Notes: generated from the letters alone by a model not told the origin. A DNA stretch of 5,641 bases from an uncultured Collinsella sp. (GCA_902493125.1 CABUOF010000095.1:1-5641); one strand, 5' to 3'. Positions 1 to 5,311 are shown, counted from the stretch's first letter. Translations and numbers: made by a program.

Positions 1-15
1 CAAACGCGCGCATCG

Positions 16-1827
16 CTAGTACGTCCCCTCGTTGGGCATCGTCCATGCGTGATGGTCGGTATGCAGCAATTCCTCGGCCAGCGGCGAGAGCGGCGCACCC
101 AAGAACTCGCTATAGCACGCCTGAACATCGGGATTCTCGTGCGAGAAGCGAATCTCGGCGTTCGCATCGAGGCCCCAGAGCACCTGGCCACGCTCGGCAG
201 CCAGCTCGCAACCGTCGTGGATGGGCTGACCGCCACCACCGACGCAGCCGCCCGGGCATGCCATAACCTCGACGAAGTCATAGCTCACGCGGCCGTCACG
301 AATCGCGTCGAGCAGGCGGGCGGCATTGCCCAGCCCGTGTGCCACGGCGACGCGCACCTTGGTGCCATCGATATCGGCCACGGCCTCCTTCCAGCCGTCC
401 AGGCCGCGCACATCGGTAAAGAAGTCGGCGTCGGGGTTCTTGCCCGTCACCAGGTAATAGGCCGAGCGCACGGCGGCCTCCATCACGCCGCCCGTGGCGC
501 CAAAGATCACGCCCGCGCCCGTGCCAAAGCCCAGCGGCGTATCGAGCGGCTCCTCAACCAGCGTATCCACGCTCACGTGGTTCGCGCGGATCATGCGCAC
601 CATCTCGCGCACCGTCAGCGCAACGTCCACGTCGGGCGTGCCGTCCTCGCCCACCATGCTCGGCAGCGCGCACTCGGCCTTCTTGGCCGTACACGGCATC
701 ACGGACACCACAAACAGACGCTCGGGCTCCACGCCCAGCACCTTGGCGTAATAGGTCTTGGCGATGGCGCCGAACATCTGCTGCGGCGACTTGGACGTGG
801 ACAGGCTGTCGACAAACTCCGGATAGCGTGCCTTCACAAAGCGCACCCAGCCCGGGCAGCAGCTCGTGAACATGGGCCAGTTGCGGCTGTCGCCCTCGCT
901 CTTGGCGGCCTTACCTAGGCGCTCGAGCAGCTCGGAGCCCTCCTCCATAATGGTGAGATCGGCCGAGAAGTCGGTGTCGAACACGTACTCAAAGCCCACG
1001 CGGCGCAGCGCGCAAGCCAGGCGCTCGACGGTAGCCTCCTCGCGCGGAATGCCGAGCTCCTCGCCCCAGGCGCTACGCACGGCCGGCGCGATCTGCACCA
1101 GCACGATCTTGTCGGGATCGGCGATGGCGTCGAACACGGTCTCGGTATCGTCACGCTCGCGCAGGGCGCCCGTCGGGCAATGCGTGATGCACTGACCGCA
1201 CGCGACGCAATCGGTCTTGCCGATCGGCGCACGCCCGCGGGTGCCCACGGCGGTATGCGTGGCGCGGTTGGTCAGGTCCCAAATCCCTAAGCCCTGTACG
1301 CTCTCGCACACCTTGATGCAGCGCATGCATTTGATGCACTTGTCGTTATCACGGATGATGGGGAAATCGAAGTCCCAGCCCTCGCGCGCCAGGTGCTGCT
1401 CGTACGGCAGATAGAAGATGCCCAGGTCGTTGGCGATGGTCTGCAGGTTGCAGTTACCACTGCGCACGCAGCTCGTACAGCGCGAGTCGTGCTGGGACAG
1501 CAGCAGCTGCACGTTGGTGCGACGCGCCTCGCGGGCCTTGGGGCTGTTAGTGTGGACCACCATGCCGTCGAGCACGTAGTTGTTGCAGGCAGCAACCAGC
1601 TGGTCGCAGCCCTCAACCTCGACCACGCACACGCGGCAACCGCCGATCTCGTTTAGATCGCGCAGGTAGCACAGGGTGGGAATCTGGATGTCGACGGACT
1701 TGGCCGCATCCAGGATCGTGGTGTGCTCGGGCACCACGACCTCGCAATTATCGATAGTGAGCTTGACCATGTTGAGTGCTCCGCTTTCGGTGTTGTCGCT
1801 GACAGTGGGGTTGTTGAGCTCTACCAT
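16..1827 (-). CDS. hydA: [FeFe] hydrogenase catalytic subunit, NuoG-like N-terminus (group A2-like)
   Basis: Cytoplasmic [FeFe] hydrogenase, 603 residues, interconverting protons and H2. Visible domains in order: a [2Fe-2S] ferredoxin fold (about 20-95; C53, C64, C67, C81); a His-ligated [4Fe-4S] motif (H113, C117, C120, C126); a two-cluster ferredoxin domain (C164, C167, C170, C174 and C207, C210, C213, C217); then the H-cluster domain. All three signature loops are intact: TSCCPGW (321-327), MPCTAKKAE (377-385) and EVMACPGGCVGGGGQP (520-535). H-cluster cysteines are C324, C379, C524 and C528. C323 and E385 match the known proton-relay Cys and Glu. It has no C-terminal [2Fe-2S] extension of the kind seen in trimeric bifurcating HydA. 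The ATG at 1827 is chosen because a strong Shine-Dalgarno lies 7 nt upstream. It overlaps the stop of the upstream gene by 7 nt, implying coupling. The ATG at 1770 (584 residues, starting MVKLTIDN) is a real alternative, as homologues often start there and it has a GGAG 8 nt upstream. Function is secure; the A2 subclass is inferred from the partner gene. Confidence 0.95.
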   Translation of the reverse strand: MVELNNPTVSDNTESGALNMVKLTIDNCEVVVPEHTTILDAAKSVDIQIPTLCYLRDLNEIGGCRVCVVEVEGCDQLVAACNNYVLDGMVVHTNSPKAREARRTNVQLLLSQHDSRCTSCVRSGNCNLQTIANDLGIFYLPYEQHLAREGWDFDFPIIRDNDKCIKCMRCIKVCESVQGLGIWDLTNRATHTAVGTRGRAPIGKTDCVACGQCITHCPTGALRERDDTETVFDAIADPDKIVLVQIAPAVRSAWGEELGIPREEATVERLACALRRVGFEYVFDTDFSADLTIMEEGSELLERLGKAAKSEGDSRNWPMFTSCCPGWVRFVKARYPEFVDSLSTSKSPQQMFGAIAKTYYAKVLGVEPERLFVVSVMPCTAKKAECALPSMVGEDGTPDVDVALTVREMVRMIRANHVSVDTLVEEPLDTPLGFGTGAGVIFGATGGVMEAAVRSAYYLVTGKNPDADFFTDVRGLDGWKEAVADIDGTKVRVAVAHGLGNAARLLDAIRDGRVSYDFVEVMACPGGCVGGGGQPIHDGCELAAERGQVLWGLDANAEIRFSHENPDVQACYSEFLGAPLSPLAEELLHTDHHAWTMPNEGTY

Positions 1828-3653
1828 TCCAGGTTCCTCCCTCCGCGGAACGCGCCAAAGCCAAAGTGGTCGCAACGCAGGCAGCGGCTTGCCTCCTGGC
1901 GTGCCTCCTGCTCGGTAAGGCCCTGCTCGACCAGATTCCAATCGTGGATGCGCTCGCCGGCCTCGCGCTCGCCCAGCTCGCAGCGGCCGCACTCGTGCTT
2001 GCCCTTAAACTGCACGGTCGGCAGCTCAACGTCGAGCTTGATCTTGTGGTCAAAGCCCAGATAGCGATCGATATTTGCCGAAGCAACGCGGCCGGCGTTG
2101 ATGGCCCGGATGACGGTGGCGGGACCGGTCTGGCAGTCGCCGCCGCTAAAGAGGCCATCAAAGTTAGGCACGGCGCCATCCGAATCGGTGACCACGCAGC
2201 CCCACTTACAGGCGATGCCCATGTCCTCAAACGGCTTGGAGTCGATGTCCTGACCAATGGCCACAAACACGCGCTCGCAGGGAATGACGCGCTCGGGCGT
2301 GGCGGCGGCACGCGGGGCCGGACGCCCACGACGGGGCTCGCCGATAATCTGCGGCTGCACGCGCAGGCCACTCACGCGACCTTCCTCACCCGTCTCGATA
2401 GCGAGCGGTGCGGTGAGCTCCAAAACCTCGCAGCCCTCGGCCTGGGCGCCGGCGATCTCGGCATCCTGGGCCGTCATGTCGCAGATGCGGCGGCGGTAGA
2501 CGATGCTCACCTTTTCGGCACCGCAGCGCACGGCAGAACGCGCCACGTCCATGGCCACGTTGCCGCCGCCGATGACGCACACACGCTGACCGCTCAGGTC
2601 GGGCAGCTCGTCGTCGCCGATGGCGCGCAGCATCTTGACGGCCGATTCCACGCCGGGCGCCTCTTCGCCCGGAAGGCCGAGCTTCTTATCGCTGTGGGCG
2701 CCAATGGCCAGGTAGACGGCATCGAACTCGTCGCGCAGGCGGGCGAGCTCCTCGCCGTTCACGGAGTGGTCGAGCTCCACGTCGATACCGGCGCTCAAGA
2801 CCCAATCGATCTCGGCCTGCAGGCGCTCGCGCGGCAGACGATAGCTGGGGATGCCGTAGCGCAGCATGCCGCCCAAGTGGTGGCGCTGCTCAAAAATGGT
2901 CACCTTGTGGCCCATCACGGCCAGGTAGTAGGCACAGGAAAGGCCAGCCGGGCCGCCGCCGATCACGGAGACGCGCTTACCGGTGTTGTCCACTACATGC
3001 GGCTTGTGGTCGTTGAGGTCACTGTGCTCAACGGCAAAACGCTTGAGGGCGAGGATGTTCATGGGGTCGTCGACCATGCCACGGCGGCAATGCATCTCGC
3101 AGGGATGCTCGCACACCAGGCCGCAAACGAGCGGCAGCGGGTTATTCTTGCGGATGACCTTGACGGCATCGGCATAGCGGCCGGCCTCGACGAGCGAAAT
3201 GTAACCGGGAATGTCGACATGCGCCGGACAGCCCGAGACGCACGGGACGCGGGCCTCGCGGTCAAAGCCACAGGAGTGCTCGCGGATGTGGTGCTCAAAA
3301 TCGTCACGGAAACCGCGGATAGCCGTAAGCGCCATGGCGCCGGCCTCGTAACCGATGGCGCAGTCGCTCGAAAGATAGATGGTGCGGGCGGTGCGCTCGA
3401 TCAGATTGAGCGTGGACTCGTCGGCGCGGCCCTCGAGCACATCGGCGAGCAGATCGCTCAGCGCGCTCAGGCCCACGCGGCAGGGCGTGCACTTGCCGCA
3501 GCTCTGGGTGGAGCACAGGTTGACGAGCGCTGCCGTAAACTCAACGGGACACGGGGCGAGCGAACTCACCGCCAGACGACGTCCGAGCGCATCGTGCAGG
3601 TCGTCCATGACGGCCTGAGCGTGGCTGCGTTCCATTACGTGCAGTCGAGCCAT
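1821..3653 (-). CDS. NuoF C-terminal [4Fe-4S] domain fused to GltD-like FAD/NAD(P)H oxidoreductase; hydrogenase partner
   Basis: A 610-residue soluble flavoprotein, probably the NAD(P)H-oxidising/reducing partner of the adjacent hydrogenase. Residues about 1-125 match only the C-terminal cluster domain of NuoF/HydB (SCGKCTPCR, C52, C55, C58, plus C98); the FMN/NADH-binding and SLBB parts of NuoF are absent. From about 130 it is a GltD/NfnB-type protein. An N-terminal cysteine set (C138, C142, C177, C181, C185, C189) likely binds Fe-S clusters. The FAD Rossmann motif IGGGPAGLS (231-239) ends its second strand at E255. The second dinucleotide motif IGGGNVAMD (361-369) is followed by YRRR (386-389), whose arginines favour NADP(H) by analogy with GltD. 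The FAD-closing GGDCQTGPATVIRAI motif spans 504-518. Two CxxC pairs follow (C555/C558, C591/C594). The ATG at 3653 is preferred because GAGAGGGG lies 5 nt upstream; the in-frame GTG at 3668 lies upstream of that site. The stop overlaps hydA. NADP preference and electron route are inferred. Confidence 0.9.
   Translation of the reverse strand: MARLHVMERSHAQAVMDDLHDALGRRLAVSSLAPCPVEFTAALVNLCSTQSCGKCTPCRVGLSALSDLLADVLEGRADESTLNLIERTARTIYLSSDCAIGYEAGAMALTAIRGFRDDFEHHIREHSCGFDREARVPCVSGCPAHVDIPGYISLVEAGRYADAVKVIRKNNPLPLVCGLVCEHPCEMHCRRGMVDDPMNILALKRFAVEHSDLNDHKPHVVDNTGKRVSVIGGGPAGLSCAYYLAVMGHKVTIFEQRHHLGGMLRYGIPSYRLPRERLQAEIDWVLSAGIDVELDHSVNGEELARLRDEFDAVYLAIGAHSDKKLGLPGEEAPGVESAVKMLRAIGDDELPDLSGQRVCVIGGGNVAMDVARSAVRCGAEKVSIVYRRRICDMTAQDAEIAGAQAEGCEVLELTAPLAIETGEEGRVSGLRVQPQIIGEPRRGRPAPRAAATPERVIPCERVFVAIGQDIDSKPFEDMGIACKWGCVVTDSDGAVPNFDGLFSGGDCQTGPATVIRAINAGRVASANIDRYLGFDHKIKLDVELPTVQFKGKHECGRCELGEREAGERIHDWNLVEQGLTEQEARQEASRCLRCDHFGFGAFRGGRNLEW
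1835..1844 (-). promoter_or_regulatory. Ribosome binding site of hydA
   Basis: The minus strand reads GGAGGGAGGA, ending 7 nt before the ATG at 1827. It lies inside the last codons of the upstream gene, so ribosomes finishing that gene can reinitiate here. This is the main reason for preferring the 1827 start over the 1770 ATG. Confidence 0.75.
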
Positions 3654-3658
3654 AAGAT

Positions 3659-3666
3659 CCCCTCTC
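3659..3666 (-). promoter_or_regulatory. Ribosome binding site of the NuoF-GltD fusion gene
   Basis: The minus strand reads GAGAGGGG, 5 nt before the ATG at 3653. It supports that ATG rather than the in-frame GTG at 3668, which lies upstream of this site and would make it coding. Confidence 0.6.
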
Positions 3667-3674
3667 ACATGGCA

Positions 3675-3694
3675 GCCCGGAGGCGAGGCCGGGC
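3675..3694 (-). promoter_or_regulatory. Leader hairpin just upstream of the hydrogenase operon RBS
   Basis: A perfect 6-bp inverted repeat (GCCCGG at 3675-3680, CCGGGC at 3689-3694) with an 8-nt loop lies about 8 nt upstream of the Shine-Dalgarno. No U-run follows on the minus strand, so it is not a normal intrinsic terminator. It could modulate ribosome access or mRNA stability; that role is speculative. Confidence 0.35.
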
Positions 3695-3757
3695 GAAATT
3701 GCTACACGCACAACACTGACCTAAAAAGTTGTGAGGTCTCCATACGGTTCGGCAGGC

Positions 3758-3786
3758 GGTATAAAATGTCACCCTCAGCGGTGAAA
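3758..3786 (-). promoter_or_regulatory. Candidate promoter of the hydrogenase operon
   Basis: On the minus strand, TATACC (3763-3758) forms a -10-like box, with TTTCAC (3786-3781) as a weak -35 at 17-nt spacing. A start near 3751 would give a leader of about 100 nt. It sits in a clearly AT-richer stretch of a GC-rich region. An imperfect dyad (TCACC at 3769-3773, GGTGA at 3780-3784) overlaps the spacer and -35, as an operator would. Other AT-rich -10-like words exist upstream (3790-3850), so the exact promoter is uncertain. Confidence 0.4.
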
Positions 3787-3883
3787 TAGAACATTACCGC
3801 AGATAAATGCCATATTTGATAAAACGCGTTACCAAATTGCAATATTCAATGTGAAAAAGAGCGCCTTACTATTTTTCCTTTTT

Positions 3884-3945
3884 GATCCGTTTTCCTCCGT
3901 CTCCTTCGGATCACATGATCCCTTGGGAACGGAGGAAAACGGATC
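3884..3945. repeat. Perfect 17-bp inverted repeat with structured 28-nt loop
   Basis: The 17-nt arm at 3884-3900 (begins GATCCG, ends CTCCGT) is exactly complementary to 3929-3945. The loop holds a smaller hairpin, GGATC (3908-3912) against GATCC (3917-3921). On the plus strand the stem is followed by GTTTTT, like an intrinsic terminator, but no plus-strand gene precedes it. On the minus strand, where the EFR1 gene ends 49 nt away, the stem is followed by A-rich rather than U-rich sequence. It may protect the 3' end of the EFR1 transcript, block antisense transcription, or be a dispersed palindromic element. Confidence 0.75.
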
Positions 3946-3951
3946 GTTTTT

Positions 3952-3980
3952 GGTGCAAAAGGGCCAGGTTTGTTTGCACC
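3952..3980. repeat. 8-bp inverted repeat just downstream of the EFR1 stop
   Basis: GGTGCAAA (3952-3959) is exactly complementary to TTTGCACC (3973-3980), with a 13-nt loop. It lies 14 nt past the stop of the EFR1 gene and abuts the larger 17-bp inverted repeat. On the minus strand the stem is followed by AAAAACG, so it lacks the U-run of a standard terminator. Confidence 0.45.
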
Positions 3981-3993
3981 AATCTCACTTGCG

Positions 3994-4755
3994 CTAGATG
4001 AAGAGCTCGCATTCCTTCCGCGCGACGCAAACCTTGCTCAGCATCTGGGAAACAGCGGATAGTTTGTTGGAATCAAGCTTGCGAGCACCTCGCGGACATA
4101 CGGCGATGCAGCGCATGCAGGAGATGCACGCCTCGCCAGCTGCTCGTTTGGGGTCACTCTTGTCGATAGCGCAAACGGGGCACGCCGCGGCGCATGCACC
4201 GCAGGAGACACAATCCTCTGTTGCCTCGGGTGCCATGCGGTGACCTCCGGCTTGTTTATAAGGACGATTGCCGGGGATAGAGGGCCCGGACGCATCCTCA
4301 GCCAACAGCTTTTGCTGAATTTGCTGCGCAAACTCTGCGAGCTGCGCCGCATCCTGCGCATCCGGTCGCCCAGCAGCAAACTGACGAGCAACGGAATGCT
4401 CAGCAATAGCAGAAACCGCTGCAACAACCCTAAATACGGCGCGCTTCGCAACGTCCTCCAGCTCTACGAGCGTGTCCTCAAACGCGCGGTTTCCGTATAC
4501 GCAAACCAAAACAGCCCGAGCCCCGTTGCCGCGCACCATGCCCAACCGGTCAGCCACCACAGCCGGGATTCTACCGGCATACGCCGGCACAGAGATTACG
4601 GCCACGTCGTCCTCAGTCATCGAGACAGCGCTGAAATCTAGCCCGCTATCGGCCAGATCGACGGTAACGGTATTCTTGCCCAGTGCCCCGGCCACAAGGC
4701 CAGACACCTTCCGCGTTCCACCCGTCGGACTAAACACAATTTCGAATACGCTCAT
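3994..4755 (-). CDS. EFR1-family flavodoxin/2x[4Fe-4S] ferredoxin fusion protein
   Basis: A 253-residue soluble electron-transfer protein. Residues 1 to about 150 form a flavodoxin-like fold: the FMN phosphate loop is SPTGGTRK (9-16), followed by the family-typical VPAYAGRIP (56-64) and YGNRAFEDTL (87-96). A linker rich in Ala, Gln and charged residues leads to a bacterial two-cluster ferredoxin domain with C182, C185, C188, C192 and C210, C213, C216, C220. Extra cysteines are C195, C243 and C249. No signal peptide or membrane segment is visible. The ATG at 4755 has a strong GGAGG 8 nt upstream and begins right at the first flavodoxin strand (MSVFEIVFSPTGG); a TTG 9 codons earlier is rejected. 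Partner and substrate are unknown. Its place directly upstream of the hydrogenase operon on the same strand suggests shared redox metabolism, but the 340-bp gap with its own promoter-like region argues against one operon. Confidence 0.9.
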   Translation of the reverse strand: MSVFEIVFSPTGGTRKVSGLVAGALGKNTVTVDLADSGLDFSAVSMTEDDVAVISVPAYAGRIPAVVADRLGMVRGNGARAVLVCVYGNRAFEDTLVELEDVAKRAVFRVVAAVSAIAEHSVARQFAAGRPDAQDAAQLAEFAQQIQQKLLAEDASGPSIPGNRPYKQAGGHRMAPEATEDCVSCGACAAACPVCAIDKSDPKRAAGEACISCMRCIAVCPRGARKLDSNKLSAVSQMLSKVCVARKECELFI

Positions 4756-4762
4756 CGAGGCA

Positions 4763-4770
4763 CCCTCCCC
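4763..4770 (-). promoter_or_regulatory. Ribosome binding site of the EFR1 gene
   Basis: The minus strand reads GGGGAGGG, with GGAGG ending 8 nt before the ATG at 4755. This decides the start against the upstream TTG at 4782. Confidence 0.75.
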
Positions 4771-4811
4771 TACGCCTGGCAACGCGTCAAGCCGCTTTCA
4801 CATCCAGCCAG

Positions 4812-4817
4812 AGTATA
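4812..4817 (-). promoter_or_regulatory. Candidate -10 box of the EFR1 gene
   Basis: The minus strand reads TATACT, close to the sigma-70 consensus and about 57 nt before the start codon. The -35 at 17-nt spacing (CAAAAC, 4840-4835) is poor and touches the palindrome at 4838-4849, which fits an activator-dependent or repressed promoter. Confidence 0.4.
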
Positions 4818-4837
4818 CGGCGCATGGGATCCCCGTT

Positions 4838-4849
4838 TTGGTGCACCAA
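4838..4849. promoter_or_regulatory. 12-bp palindrome, operator candidate for the EFR1 gene
   Basis: TTGGTGCACCAA is a perfect palindrome about 20 bp upstream of the -10 candidate, covering the -35 position. The word GCACC recurs at 4843-4847, 4850-4854 and 4860-4864. A dimeric regulator could bind here; none is identified. Confidence 0.4.
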
Positions 4850-4890
4850 GCACCCCAATGCACCCACCCTACGCTGTCTGCCTCTTCGTT

Positions 4891-4927
4891 TTGTATAAAT
4901 TACGGTACAGATTGTATATATTTACGG
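4891..4927. repeat. AT-rich tandem direct repeat with 21-bp period
   Basis: TTGTATAAATTACGG (4891-4905) and TTGTATATATTTACGG (4912-4927) are near-identical and start 21 bp apart, two helical turns. The block is strongly AT-rich in a GC-rich setting. It could be a paired regulator site or a promoter. A plus-strand -35/-10 reading (TTGTAT, 18 nt, TATATA) is possible, but no plus-strand gene follows. Confidence 0.4.
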
Positions 4928-4964
4928 GATACCGCCGTGTTCTCCCGAGGTACCCCATCCTGGC

Positions 4965-4990
4965 CCGTGCAAAAAACGGAGTATTCTGCA
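4965..4990 (-). repeat. 26-bp repeat, left copy (minus orientation)
   Basis: Read on the minus strand this is TGCAGAATACTCC, a 6-nt spacer (GTTTTT), then TGCACGG. It matches the copy at 5176-5201 at all 20 non-spacer positions, in inverted orientation. It lies in a gene-free gap. Confidence 0.7.
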
Positions 4991-5031
4991 ACGTGACCGC
5001 GCCAGCAATACCCCGAGCGGGCAAACCTTTA

Positions 5032-5078
5032 GGGCGCTGCGTCATTTTGGGTTCCGACATGGCGAGAATGACGCGCCC
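5032..5078. repeat. Bulged hairpin between the two 26-bp repeats
   Basis: GCGTCATT (5039-5046) is complementary to AATGACGC (5067-5074) across a 20-nt loop. GGGC (5032-5035) extends the stem to GCCC (5075-5078) past a 3-nt bulge, giving 12 paired positions. No U-run follows on either strand, so it does not look like a terminator. Confidence 0.4.
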
Positions 5079-5175
5079 CTGCTCCGGAAAACGGCGAAAT
5101 CTAACTCAAAACGCTCATAAGGGATATCTGAAGGCCACCGTTGGCAATACCGAATCGTATGCAGCCAACTAGAGC

Positions 5176-5201
5176 TGCAGAATACTCCAAAAAATGCACG
5201 G
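5176..5201 (+). repeat. 26-bp repeat, right copy (plus orientation)
   Basis: TGCAGAATACTCC, a 6-nt A-run spacer (5189-5194), then TGCACGG. It is the inverted partner of 4965-4990, with the TGCACGG ends pointing outward and 185 bp between the copies. The similarity stops at the edges of the 26-bp unit. Confidence 0.7.
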
Positions 5202-5311
5202 CGCACCCCATGGGACCCATTGCCGCATGGCAGGAAACAGGTCCACGGCATCCTCTAGATGCATTCCCGAGGAAATCACATTTGAACTAGCGATCGGATA
5301 CGGCAAACAGA

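Larger units (their letters stand above)
4756..5311. other. Gene-free intergenic region with repeats
   Basis: This 556-bp stretch lies between the EFR1 gene and the terminator of the RGG-tail gene. Short open frames exist on both strands (for example minus 4869-5060 and 5042-5251, plus 4858-5172), but none has a convincing ribosome binding site or a recognisable domain. It holds the EFR1 promoter and palindrome, the AT-rich tandem repeat, the inverted 26-bp repeat pair and the hairpin between them. Between 5202 and 5311 only small palindromes appear (ATGGG/CCCAT at 5210-5220, TGCC/GGCA at 5221-5232). Confidence 0.6.

Noticed and set aside
49..918. A 289-codon plus-strand open frame opposite hydA
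   Set aside because: It is a shadow of hydA with His/Ala/Arg-rich composition and no recognisable motif; the minus frame has all hydrogenase signatures.
16..1827. Trimeric electron-bifurcating hydrogenase (HydABC, group A3)
   Set aside because: No NuoE-like HydC and no FMN/NADH-binding HydB domain adjacent, and HydA lacks the C-terminal [2Fe-2S] extension; the GltD-like partner points to group A2 instead.
1866..3719. A 617-codon open frame on the plus strand, opposite the NuoF-GltD gene
   Set aside because: It mirrors the real gene almost end to end, as expected from GC-rich codon usage. Its translation shows no domain, while the minus strand gives clear GltD and NuoF motifs.
3790..3850. 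FNR- or Rex-like sites in the AT-rich region upstream of the hydrogenase operon
   Set aside because: Half-site-like words (TATCAAA, TTTCACATTGAA on the minus strand) occur, but no full symmetric site with correct spacing is present.
4891..4927. Possible start of a CRISPR array
   Set aside because: Only two imperfect units of about 15 bp with 6-bp spacing; no further repeats or spacers.
4869..5060. A 63-codon minus-strand open frame (MSEPKMTQRPKG...) overlapping the left 26-bp repeat
   Set aside because: No Shine-Dalgarno before the ATG, and the frame runs through the repeat and the AT-rich tandem block.
5042..5251. A 69-codon minus-strand open frame (MPWTCFLPCGNG...) overlapping the right 26-bp repeat
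   Set aside because: No ribosome binding site, no recognisable domain, and it is read through the repeat itself. Probably a chance frame.
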